A stretch of DNA of 64,000 bases from Pleurodeles waltl. Its lineage: Eukaryota; Chordata; Amphibia; Caudata; Salamandridae. A model generated the notes under the pieces. The model was not told the origin of the DNA. It saw only the letters and a list, made by a program, of their open reading frames with translations, and did no database searches. The stretch is from NCBI RefSeq assembly GCF_031143425.1, contig NC_090439.1:646971465-647035464 (forward strand), read 5' to 3'. A program made the translations under genes and the position numbers. Positions 54,547 through 64,000 of the stretch are shown here, one piece after another. Every line of letters starts with the position of its first letter. Within the stretch, counting starts at the first letter, position 1.

Positions 54547-56845
54547 CAGGGAAGTCTGTCAAGGTATTGATTGGTCTCCCCTGGCTTTAGGCTGGTGGGG
54601 GGTCGTGTGGGACTTTTTTCCTTCTACAGGCTCATCTCCAATCTTTTTCTCTCCTGCCTCCTGCCTCCTATTGTTTCTGACCTGTTGTCGTTGGCTTTTG
54701 AACTCTGATCACTTTACCACTGCTAACCAGTGCTAAAGTGCATATGCTCTCTGTGCAAATTGTTCTGTTCATTGGTTTTTCCATGATTGGCATATTTGAT
54801 TTACTAGTAACTCCCTAGTACAGTGCACTAGAGGTGCCCAGGGCCTGAAAATCAAAGGCTACTATTGGGCCTGCAGCACTGGTTGTGTCACCCACGTTAG
54901 TAGCCCTGTAAACGTGGCTCAGACCTGCCACTGCAGTGTCTATGTGTGCAGTTTTAAACTGCCAATTCGACTTGGCAAGTGGACCCACTTGCCAGGCCTA
55001 AACCTTCCCTTTTTGTACATGTAAGACACCCCTAAGGTGGGCCCTAGGTAGCCCCATGGGCAGGGCGCAGTGTATGGTTAAGGTAGGACATATACTAATG
55101 TGTTTTATATGTCCTGGCAGTGAAATACTGCCAAAATCGTTTTTCACTGTTGCAAGACCTATCTCTCTCATAGGTTAACATGGGGGCTACCTTTAAATAT
55201 GATTAAAGCGTAGATTCCCTTTGGGAGCAGATAGACATATGGAGTTTGGGGTCTCTGAGCTCACAATTTAAAAATGCATTTTTTTTAGTAAAGTTGGTTC
55301 TGAGATTGTGTGTTTGAAAATGCCACTTTTAGAAAGTGGGCATTTTCTTGCTTAAACCATTCTGTGACTCTGCCTGTTTGTGGATTCCCTGACTGGGTTA
55401 GTTTGACAGTTGGGCTGTTTGCACCTCTCACTAGACAGTGACATAAAGGGAGCTGGGGTGTAGCCTGCATATCCTGATGAGCCATCTGTGCTAGAAGGGA
55501 GAGGAGGAGTGGTCGCTTACACCTGAAAGGGCTGTGCCTCTCCTCACATAATGCAGTATCCAACGCCCTGGTGTGTGTCTGGGGCCTGGCCTGGGCAAGG
55601 CAGGATTTCACAAACAATAGAGACTTTCTTTTGAAATATGCCTACTTCAAAGGCAGACCTGGGTATAAGAAGGGCACCCAAACCCCTGAAAATTAGATCA
55701 CTTCTGGACATCAAAAGGAACCTCTGCCTGGAGAAGAGCTGAGGAGAAGTGCTGCCCTGCCTGTGACAGTGCTTTTTGAAACTACCCTGCGGTTGCTGCT
55801 TCTGTCTGTGCAAGGGAAAAAAGACTGGACTTTGTTGTGCATTCACGATGTGAAGAAATCTCCAAGGGCTTGCCCTGAGCTTGACTCCTGTTGTTGAAGT
55901 CTCAGGGCCATCAAAGACTTCCCCTGCCAGCACTTGGACTCTCTGCTGAGACTCCTGCCCTGCCAAGTAGTGTCCTATCCAGTTTCTGGGGCGTTGAAAG
56001 GTGAAGCTGGCAGACCAAGACTGAAAATCCACCCACAGGCCGCCGTGCGTGGAATATTTTGATGCACCTTCCGAGACGTGGCTGAAAACGATGCGCCACT
56101 GAGTTCGCAGCTGAAATCTACGCTCCCACTGCATCGCGACTGGAAGATCGACGCACACGGCTGGAGAAACGACGTGCAACACTCACTGATGGAGGTTGAT
56201 AACGTAGTAACCCATATAGCTCGGTTTTGCTGATACCGTGCTGCAGGATTTTCGGCTTAAACATCGCTGGGTGCGGAAAAGCATTGCAAAGCCTTCCCGG
56301 ACCCGAGGTGCCTGTCTGGATCGAAGCATCGCTCTCCTACAGAGAGGAAAAAACGACAGATGCCGACCCAACTGGAAGAGGAAGGGCGCGCGGTCTCGCT
56401 TGTGAGTGAGAATTCAACACATCGCTGCCCTTTTCCGACGCACACTCGCCCGTGAGGTGTTATTTTGAAGCAACCCAGGTACTGTTTCACGGTAACAGCA
56501 TTAGCACTGTTTTCTCAAGAATTTAAGACTCTTTGCTTTTTAATTCCTAACTTGACTTGTGTATGTTGTATTTTTGTCGTGTTGGTCTTGTTTTGTTTAA
56601 ATAAATATTACCTATTTTTCTAAATCTGTGTCGTGTCATTTTGTAGTCTTTTCACTGAGTTACTGTGTGTGTTGGTACAAATACTTTACACATAGACTCT
56701 GAAGTTAAGCCTGTCTGCTTGTGCCAAGCTACCAAGGGGGTAAGCGGGGATTAACTAGGGTGATTCTCCTTTACCCTGACTAGAGTGAGGGTCCTCGCTT
56801 GGACAGGGGGTAACCTGACTGACAACCAAAGACCCCATTTCTAAC
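54547..56845 (+). repeat. 3' LTR, copy 2 (about 2.3 kb)
   Basis: Same start and end as the 5' LTR. It keeps the 225-bp block (55382-55606) missing there. It has a TATA-like GGTATAAG near 55662 and AATAAA near 56601. Confidence 0.85.
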
Positions 56846-56849
56846 ACTT

Positions 56850-58070
56850 TCTCTAGGTTTTCAAAGTTTCATCAGATAATTTTCGCAATTGGACTTTCAG
56901 TAAGCCATTCATTCTCTCAACCAGTCCTAAGGCTTGTGGATAATAAGGGATATCATAAATCCACTCAATATTGTGCTGAGAACAGTAGACCTACACCAAT
57001 TTTCCTTTGAAGTGTGACCCATTGTCACTCTGGACCTGGAGTGGTACTCCATAGTATAACATTGACAAGTCCAAATTTCTGATGGTGTTGTGTTGAGTGG
57101 CACGTTTGCAAGGGACAGCAATCAGGTACCCACAGTAAGTGTCCACTACGGTGCAGGCGTATTGACACCCGCATCTAATCGGTAGTGGTCCAATGTAATC
57201 AATTTGCCATATCTGTGCTGGTAACTTTCCTCTCCCCAATTGATCCATGACTGTTTGCAGGACAGATCTCGGTTGTGTGTGCTGGCAAATAGGACATTGC
57301 AAAATCACAGTTTTTATCAAATCATGGGGAATGTGCATCCCTCTAATCTGTGCCCACCTATAAGTGGCTTTTTCTCTTAGATGTCCAGATGTTTTGGTGT
57401 GCCTATTCAGCCATCCCCACCAAATCAGAATCCTGTGTTGCCACTTCTGCCTCTGAGATTTTGGCTTTGTCGTCTGTAAGGAAATTGAACCAGTGTTCTA
57501 GTGAGTCAATGGGACAATGAACATCCACGTGCTAGACAATAACCTTTACTTTGTTCTATCATTTCCCAAATTTCTTGCCACAAATCTTTGCCCCCCACCT
57601 CCTTTGAGTGGATAAACCACTTATGTGCATGCCATGTGGGAAGCCAGGTGGCTAATACATTGGCAGTGGACCAAGAATCAGTGTAAATATGACAAGTTCC
57701 AGGCAGCTCTTTTTTAGAGTCTAATACACAGCACACAACTCTGCATATTGGCTACTTTTCCCTTCTCCTCTAGTGGTCAACAACTTTTTGGTAACTGGAT
57801 TATATGACACCACTTTCCATTTTCTTTTTGTACCCGCGTATTTGGATGAACCATCGGTAAACCATACATGCTTTCTATCCTCAGGGGACAAGGATTCAAA
57901 TGGCGCACCCCATCTCACTGATGACTCTTTTACTTTTGGTACATCCAGCACCTTCTCTTCAACCTGTACAGGGTCTTGTGATGCCTATTCATAAAGGGCT
58001 GCAGTGTCTGCCGGTCCTACTCGAGCCCTGTCTTGTATGTACCATTTACAGCATATGATACTAGCCTCTT
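56850..58070 (-). pseudogene. pol: ERV RNase H and integrase (first part)
   Basis: Minus 57951-57721 carries HVWFTDGSSKYAGTKRKWK, the first RNase H strand with its Asp, and SSQYAELCAV with the Glu. Minus 57736-57506 carries IYTDSWSTANVLATWLPTW with the next Asp. Integrase follows: CPICQHTQ near 57290 (zinc domain), QIDYIGPLP near 57205 with the first catalytic Asp, TVVDTYCGYLIAVPCK near 57150, and QSDNGSHFKGKL near 57010 with the second. The third catalytic residue should lie in LVERMNG near 56935. The domain is cut at about 56850 by copy 2. Stops separate the blocks. RNase H degrades the RNA of hybrids; integrase inserts the provirus. Confidence 0.85.
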
Positions 58071-59580
58071 ATGCATGTCCTATACGGTGAGATTTAGGTG
58101 AACTCATCACCCACTGCATGATTGGTATTTTAGGTCTCAGAATTACATTATGACCTAGTGCTATTTGGTCAGTATCCACTAGAGCCCAATAACAGGCCAA
58201 AAGCTGGTTTTCAAAAGGAGTATAGCGCTCCCCAGAGTCAGGTAGTTTTCTAGTCCAGAACCCCAGGGACACCCTCGTCCTTCCTTGTTTTTGCCACATA
58301 CTCCAATTTGCATATTGTCCCTGGACAGTAACATGTAACTCAGTATCTCCTGGCCACAAGTCGAAGGCCTGTTGAATTGCTTCTTTTGCCAAATCTAAAG
58401 CATGCTGATGCTCTTCATCCCATTCAAACTCATCTTTCTTCCTTGTCACTTTGTCCAGAGGCGCCAAAATGTGACTCAAATGAGGAATGTGCTGTCTCCA
58501 AAAACCAAACAATCCAATAAATCTCTGTATCTCCTGCTTAGTGCGGGGAGTGGCAAATTCGAGAATCTTTTGCTTTGCTTGCGGTAACAGCTCTCTGTGT
58601 CCCTGATTCCACTGAATGCATAGAAACCAAACATTTTGAGATGGTCCTTGCATTTTATCTGTGTTAATCATCCACCCCTTACTCTGCAAGTGTTCCACCA
58701 CCCTCTCCAACTGAGTCTGCACCTGTTCTTCTGTCTCTCCCTAAATCATCACATCATTAAAGTGATGGGTCAGTTGTACACCTGGAATGACAGATACTTA
58801 ATCCAGGCGCTCTGCAATCAGCTGGTGACACATAGTAGGACTAAGTATGTACCCTTCTGGCAAAGATAACATGCAAAACTGTCTAACACTGTGTGAAAAT
58901 GAGAATTGTTACTGGCATTCTGGCGCCAAGGGTATAGAGAACAATGCATTGGCAATATCGATGGTGGCATACCATGTCCCTTTATGTTTCTGTATTTGTT
59001 CAATCAAAGTAATGGGATCTAGGACCGCGGATGTCAAAGGGTGTGTATGTTTATTCAGCTTGCGGTAATCAATTGTCATTCTCTACCGCCTGTCAGGTCG
59101 CTTACCCAGCCATAGGGGATTGTTCCATTCAGTAGTAGTTGGAGCTATCACACCAGCCTCACTCATGTCTTTTATTGTTTAACTTATTTTATCATGCTCT
59201 CCTGGAATACAGTACTGTTTCAAAATAATTACTTTAGTTGCCAGGGGCACCTTCACTAGGGGAATTTTTAAATGACCCACTCTCATGGCTGCCAGTGAAA
59301 GTTATCTTTTTGTTCCAAATAGATAACAACCATCATCCAGATACAAAGTAATTCCATTCAAAATGTCAATTCCCAGTATGTACTCTAAAAGAGGCACAAT
59401 CAACACAGTATATTCTCATTTTGGTGTTCTCCCTATTTTCATTTGTAGTGTAGTTTGCACAGTGGGGTCTGCCTTCCCCCCAACCCTGTGATGGTGTAAT
59501 GCGGTCTGTTAAACTTCTTAGGGTTTCCATAAATCAAAGAGGCCTCTGCCCTGGTGTTAACTAAGGCTTTAACTTTTTAC
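58069..59580 (-). pseudogene. pol: ERV protease end and reverse transcriptase (ERV-L-like)
   Basis: Near 59560 the minus strand has ALVNTRAEASLI, the protease active site with its catalytic Asp changed to Asn. RT blocks follow: MTIDYRKLNKHTHPLTS near 59070, GTWYATIDIANALFSIPL near 58975, and FNDVMI near 58760, where the YxDD box is expected, so the box is degraded. The 217-codon frame 58722-58069 is the RT thumb and connection, with GLFGFWRQHIPHLSHILAPL, LGFWTRKLPDSG, NQLLACYWAL and RPKIPIMQWV. This connection is characteristic of ERV-L. Between protease and RT about 350 bp are very decayed. Confidence 0.87.
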
Positions 59581-59689
59581 ACATTTTTGTGTTTCCAATG
59601 TATTTTGAAATCGACATGAGGCCTGTTATCTCAACAAGCCCAACTTTGCACCAGAGTTTGGCCAGTTTCCTAGTCTGATTTAAACCTGT

Positions 59690-60740
59690 CAACTTTTGCC
59701 CAAGTGAGGTCTGGATATATGCTTTCATATTTGCGAGCAGGCTCACCTCTGTCCCTGTTCTCAAATGCTAACCAGTCACTGTCCAGATTTTCCTCCATCT
59801 CTCGTGAGAAAACATTTCTCTCCCTTTCTTTTGCTTCCCCTGACAACTATGATTGGCTCTGCGTTTCTTTCTTGTTATCTTGCTTATTTACCTTTCTGCT
59901 ACCCTCCTTGCCATCCAAACCCCTTTTACGGTACATCTCCCACAAGGTTTTGGTATCTATTCCATCTATCTGTTCTTTGCTGAAACCATCTTTTAGTAAC
60001 CTCGTAAACATGTCTCTCCTGGACACTCTGTTGTTATCTGTGCGACCCTCAGATATTAAAGCTCTCCTGGGTTTATCCCAAATTCCTAATTCACCTAACT
60101 CTCTGACTGCCTCTAGTACATTTTTTAAAGCCTGCCCTGTCTGATTAATTAATAAAGTCATAATTAATTGCTTATAGGCAGGTGGAACAAGGACAATTAT
60201 TTTGTTTCTTATTGGCACAGTAAGCGGTCCATCTAACATTTGGTGTGCATTACCCAAGAAAATGGAAGATTTCATTGCCTCCTCTTTAATTCTCTGCATT
60301 GCATCTTGTAAGGTATACCAGGGTTTCTCATTGGGAGGCCACTCTCAATCAGTGAGGTATTTCAAATTACATCCATCAACAACTATTTGTAACAAAGTGG
60401 TCTGGTGTTGTCCTTGAAAACCTCTGAACTGTTCCTGTATTACTGGGTCAGAACTTAAAGTACAAAACTTGTGAGAGTCCCCGATATCTAACCATTCCAT
60501 AAGCACTGGTTTCAAACTGCCTCACAACCCAGGCAAGTAGCGACTCCCCTGTTCTCGATTTAAATCGATCCATAATGTGTTTTACTTCTTGCTGCGTATA
60601 TTATTCTAGAGCATGTAGTGCAACTCCTGCCGGATCTTGTTGTCAGGAATCCCCAAGGTGCCTCCTGCATTATCTGTCAGCATCTCCAGGGATTGGGGTT
60701 AAATCATATCTCTATTCTTGGTTAAACCTTTATGTTTCTA
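59690..60740 (-). pseudogene. gag: ERV gag, capsid-like region
   Basis: The 150-codon minus frame 60299-59847 reads PLTVPIRNKIIVLVPPAYKQ, LINQTGQALKNVLEAVREL, then basic residues (YRKRGLDGKEGSRK). Fragments upstream of it (60740-60300) continue the same strand with stops. It lies directly upstream of the protease in minus-strand order, as expected for gag. I see no zinc knuckle, which agrees with ERV-L-type gags often lacking a clear one, so the call rests mainly on position and the helical, glutamine-rich character. Confidence 0.6.
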
Positions 60741-60749
60741 AGTAAACAT

Positions 60750-62040
60750 AATGTGCTGTGTTAAACAATTGGTTTTATCAATGCTTGTTTTACCAATGCT
60801 TGTTTGCTAATGTGAGCAGGTGTAGACATGTGCTTCTAATTGGGTGTGGTGTAGACATGTGCTTCTAATTGGGTGTGGTGACTTATCCACATGTGGAAAC
60901 TCAATTACTTTCCTGATTGGCTATAAATAGCAGAGTGAAGCATGCCTCCCTGCTTGGCTTTGTTTTGCTTCCTGATCTCAGCATCTGATTTGGCAGTCCA
61001 GCCCCTGCTGTCAACCTCGTATTCAGGACTTTTGAGGCAATTATTTTCTTCGTTCCTGTACCAGCTAACCAGGCATTCCTCCAGCACTCCGGAAAAGACT
61101 GCAGCTAAGTGACTAGTATTCTCCAGGGAGTTTATTTTTTGAGTGTTGTGCTTTCCTAGAACAGCTGGTGTATTTCAGTAATCGTATTTTGGCAGAGTGC
61201 TTATCCTAAAGAGACAAATACATTTCTGAACATTCTACATTATTATTGTAGTTACTTGCCTAAATGTGCTTCAGGAAATCTGCTTGAGCTCAAGTACTGC
61301 AAAAAGTGACAGTGCAATTTTAAAAGAGCATTTTCGTGACTTTTCTTTCTCTAATAGCATACCTCTTGGATTTAAATTGTGTCATTCATGCCTGTGTTTC
61401 AGGTTTGAGGAATTTGCTTTTGAAGGGTTTTTCACACACACAGTGAAACCAAACCAAACTGTGCCACCCTAACTGTTTAAACCCCGAGAGGACATTTGTA
61501 TTTCTTGGATTGTTTTTGTTCCTTTTAGTTTAACCCTATGCATGCAGGAAAGTTATACGTGATATGATTAATGCCCTTGTTTGTCTTTCTTGTACATGAT
61601 AAGTGCAAATGCTGTTCTAATTGTAGTGTGCAACAGTACATTTCTGTTAAGCCAGCCCTAGTGTTGCAGTACTTATTGTTATGGTATTCAGTTTGGGTGT
61701 TTGGTAATGCAGTGTTAGTAATTGTGCGAACAGTTATTATTATCCAAGAAAAGTGCTGGAGCTTCCCAGCGTTCTTCTACCGCTCCCGTGCCCATATGAG
61801 AAAGAGAGATTGTTTCAAGGAAGTTGAGTGCACTACATCTGCTATCACTCTGTCAACAACGACCTTTCCCCCCAAAGATCTGGACCGGAAAGACGTGGCA
61901 GTGTTTTGTCTCTTTCTCTTCCACTCCCCCTTTCCTTTTGGGACACCTGCTGGGGTTTCTGTGTTCACCAGGAAGTGCTGAGAGGTGTTCCAGGAGGTCG
62001 GGGGCATACCATCGCCCCTGCAGACATCCTGCTTTTCAGG
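60750..62040 (+). repeat. Putative 5' LTR and leader of sushi-like Ty3/Gypsy element
   Basis: It lies between the ERV gag end and the sushi-like gag, on the plus strand. It has a good TATA box (CTATAAATAG, 60921-60930) about 1.2 kb upstream of gag, and a CAGGTGAGT-like splice donor near 62037. The other LTR is outside the window, so the ends are guesses. Confidence 0.45.
60921..60930 (+). promoter_or_regulatory. TATA box in the putative 5' LTR
   Basis: CTATAAATAG follows a CTGATTGG-type CCAAT box (reverse sense) by a few bases. Together they look like an RNA polymerase II core promoter for the sushi-like element. Confidence 0.55.
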
Positions 62041-62096
62041 TGAGTGGCCCCGTCTCGACATAAAGCCAAGCCACAACATACAGGGCTGCCTGGGCG

Positions 62097-63226
62097 ATGG
62101 ATTCCTCAATGGGTATTTTCAAAGGTTTAGCACAGGCTTTTCCAGCTGATCAGGATGCTCCTTCTTTATTAGATTTAACTAGGGCCCTAGCGGGATTACA
62201 GAAGGAAGTTCTTTCCTTAAAGCAAGAGAACCTGCAGTTGCACACTGAACTACAGTGGCATAAACCACAAGACACCCCCTAGGGAGGAGTCAAACAAAAA
62301 CAAAGATCTCCAGTACTACAGGCCCCTCGGTTTGACCCGTCTAATATGTTCCTAGACCCGATTCAGTCCCAAAGACTTCCACCACACAACCAATGCAAGT
62401 AATGGTCACAACACCAACCCCTGTGCCCTTAGCTTCTCCAGAAAGGTTTTTTGGAGATTGTGCCAAGTTCAACATTTTTCTTCACCAGTACCAGCTACAA
62501 TGTTTGTTTCAGGCAGCTGCATTCCCCAATGATGCTGCAAAGGTAGCTTTTATTATCTCTTATTTGGGAGGCAATGCAGCTAATTAGTCTGTGCCGCTGG
62601 TGGAGCACAATGAACCTATACTGTATGATTTCAACCGGTTCAAGGAAGCCTTGCAGAAACTGTTCGCCAAACACCTCTTCGTGCAAGCCAGTAACAATGA
62701 GTTGCTGAATTTGCGCCAGGGAAACAAGGATCTACTGTCCTATATCACCTCTTTCAATCGGTTGGTGGCAGAGACTGAGTGACCCGAGGAGAAGAGGACC
62801 TCCCTCTTCTATTGTGACCTTCAGGATGATCTCAAGGATGTTCTAGACCAAATTGTGGAACCTCCTACGGAGTGTTCCGAGTTAATTGACCTGGTGGTAT
62901 GATTGGATTACCGCTTGAGTGAACGTAAGGGAGAAAAATTCCGGGGTGACACATGCTTAGTGGTGCTCAAAACTGAGAAAAAGAAATCCACCATTCCCAC
63001 TCATGATACACCTGAGCCCATGCAAATTGGCAGTGTGAGGGGCCCACTATCTAAGGAAGAGAAAGAATGTAGGAAAAAATTGAAACTGTGTTTATACTGC
63101 GGTAAGGCAGGGCATTTTGCTCTGGAATGTCCTAACAAGCCTACAGCGCCAAAGAAAGCCATTGGAGCGGTAACAGGGCCTGAATTCTCTCTTCCTGACC
63201 AGGCTGAAAACGAACTGGCTCGATAA
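62097..63226 (+). pseudogene. gag: Sushi-like Gag with zinc knuckle
   Basis: The first ATG at 62097 opens a 61-codon frame with the coiled helix LTRALAGLQKEVLSLKQENL. After a stop the frame at 62393 has SPERFFGDCAKFNIFLHQYQ and NDAAKVAFIISYLGGNAA, then (62591) YDFNRFKEALQKLFAKHLF and LSYITSFNRLVAE. These are hallmark capsid blocks of sushi-ichi-type gypsy elements, from which the PEG10/RTL (Mart) genes of mammals derive. The frame at 62903-63226 ends with a CCHC knuckle (CLYCGKAGHFALEC, about 63088-63129). In-frame stops at 62280, 62585, 62780 and near 62900 all lie in one collinear reading, so the copy has been killed by point mutations. Confidence 0.85.
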
Positions 63227-63261
63227 CTTCTGAGACCATTTTTTCGAGCGCTTCTTTCAAT

Positions 63262-63573
63262 ATGGTCTCACATCTTCTAGCTAATACCACCAGTCCAGTA
63301 TTTCAACATCTAACTCTTATTGTGACGTTAGTGTTGACCCCTCAGGTTCATAAGGTCATTCCCAAATTGCTTGCCTCTGGGGCTACCGGAAACTTTTTAG
63401 ACTTGGGTTTGGCTAAAACCCTAAATATTATGACTGTCAGAAAAGACGTCCCTGAACCAGTCAGAGCCGTGGATGGCTCAGGATTGTCCTCCGGGCTTAT
63501 CTTTTATCAAACAACACACTTGTCCATGCTTTGTGCAAACAACCATACAGAACAAATACAGCAAGGACAGTGA
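63262..63573 (+). pseudogene. pol: Sushi-like protease, active site lost
   Basis: HKVIPKLLASGATGNFLDLG at about 63349-63408 aligns with the active-site strand of sushi-type proteases (DSGATGNF). The Asp codon is replaced by an Ala codon near 63372. KTLNI and PVRAVDGSGLSSG follow, as expected. The frame ends at 63571; pol continues downstream in another frame. Confidence 0.82.
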
Positions 63574-63679
63574 CATTAGACTCTAAACATTGCTGGCACT
63601 CCTGTTACCTAGACAAACCATTACTAGTGACACCCTTGCATTGTGGGTCCACAAATAGTACGGCTATCAAGCTGGAGGA

Positions 63680-64000
63680 CACACTGGCCATTCCAGCATC
63701 GTATAAAGACTTCCATGATGTCTTTAGTGAACAGAAGGCCACCCAGCTGCCGCCACATAGGTCATATGATTGTCGTATAGACTTGATTCCAGGGGCAAAG
63801 CTACCATGTAGTAGGGTATATGCTCTTTCTGAGCCTGAGAATCAATACCTGCGAGACTACCTGGATGATCTATTGGCTAAGGGTTTCATTCGTCATTCAA
63901 CGTCACCAGTATCGTCGTCTTTGTTCTTCGTGCCCAAGAAGAATCGCGAGTTGCACACCTGTATAGATTATCACGCAGTGAACAAAGTGACCATACAAAA
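63680..64000 (+). pseudogene. pol: Sushi-like reverse transcriptase, N-terminal part (cut by window end)
   Basis: FHDVFSEQKATQLPPHRSYD near 63711 is the linker that precedes RT in chromovirus/sushi elements. It is followed by CRIDLIPGAKLPCSRVYALS, YLDDLLAKGFIRHSTSPVSS near 63860 and LFFVPKKNRELHTCIDYHAV near 63920. These match the RT fingers, with R and D of CIDYHAVN in place. The order is gag-PR-RT, the normal Ty3/Gypsy order, unlike the Gmr1-like element at the left end. Integrase would lie beyond the window. Confidence 0.85.

Larger units (their letters stand above)
49511..56845 (+). mobile_element. Gag-protease LTR retrotransposon, copy 2, inserted in ERV integrase
   Basis: Two long direct repeats, 49514-51610 and 54547-56845, flank a 2.9-kb internal region with a gag-like ORF, repeats and no RT, RNase H or integrase. 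It is homologous throughout to copy 1 (14921-34170). ACTT stands at 49507-49510 and at 56846-56849 and may be the target duplication, but the ends are not the canonical TG/CA. It lies opposite in strand to the ERV it interrupts. Confidence 0.82.
47080..60740 (-). mobile_element. ERV-L-like endogenous retrovirus with dUTPase and Env remnant, interrupted
   Basis: On the minus strand the order is gag (60740-59690), protease (near 59560), RT (59110-58070), RNase H (57950-57500), integrase (57400-56850 and 49505-49340), dUTPase (49330-48800), Env transmembrane part (48600-47760), polypurine tract and 3' LTR (from 47710). The RT-RNase H connection and a dUTPase behind integrase are the hallmarks of the ERV-L group. 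Copy 2 of the gag-protease LTR element splits integrase; a MITE splits env. The 5' LTR is not seen; the sushi-like element borders the gag end. Stops and frameshifts occur throughout. Confidence 0.82.

Noticed and set aside
1..64000. CRISPR arrays, bacterial operons, tRNA or rRNA genes
   Set aside because: Nothing of the kind. The content is vertebrate retroelements, and tandem repeats lack the spacer structure of CRISPR arrays.

Overview
This is a vertebrate intergenic or intronic window made almost entirely of nested, decayed transposable elements. I found no host gene, tRNA or rRNA. The mixture is a Gmr1-type and a sushi-type Ty3/Gypsy element, L1/Tx1-like LINEs, CR1/L2/Rex-like LINEs, piggyBac, an ERV-L-like provirus, very long LTRs, and many hairpin elements with 3-bp target duplications of the PIF/Harbinger type. 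That mixture suggests a giant-genome amphibian, most likely a salamander (a newt such as Pleurodeles). The host is an inference from repeat content, not from a marker gene.

Layout. 1-4753: 3' part of a Gmr1-like Ty3/Gypsy element with the order gag-PR-IN-RT-RNaseH and a 3' LTR. About 4906-8510: an APE-type LINE split in its endonuclease by a 630-bp element made of about 13 hairpins in a row (5005-5634). About 9020-13805: L1-like LINE A (+), split by L1-like LINE B (-, 9656-12421) with a 19-bp target duplication. 13806-14800: a CR1/L2-like LINE end (-) split by a MITE (14403-14731).

14921-34170: a gag-protease-only LTR element (copy 1). It is split by a roughly 7-kb, nearly complete L1-like LINE C (18286-30857, 13-bp duplication), which itself carries two LTR-like insertions of 2.7 and 2.9 kb with 5-bp duplications. 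34171-43560: AT-rich sequence with four further hairpin blocks or MITEs, a 61-bp minisatellite and a diverged tandem array. 43760-46560: direct repeats and a decayed piggyBac transposase (-).

About 47080-60740: an ERV-L-like provirus (-) with gag, pro, RT, RNaseH, integrase, dUTPase, an Env transmembrane remnant and a 3' LTR. It is interrupted by copy 2 of the gag-protease LTR element (49511-56845) in the integrase and by a MITE in env. About 60750-64000: 5' end of a sushi-like Ty3/Gypsy element (+) that runs off the window.

The layers give a relative chronology. Copy 1 LTR element is older than LINE C, which is older than its two LTR insertions. LINE A is older than LINE B. The ERV is older than copy 2 and its MITE. 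All coding regions carry stops or frameshifts, so nothing here looks intact apart from short domains. Boundaries without target duplications are approximate.
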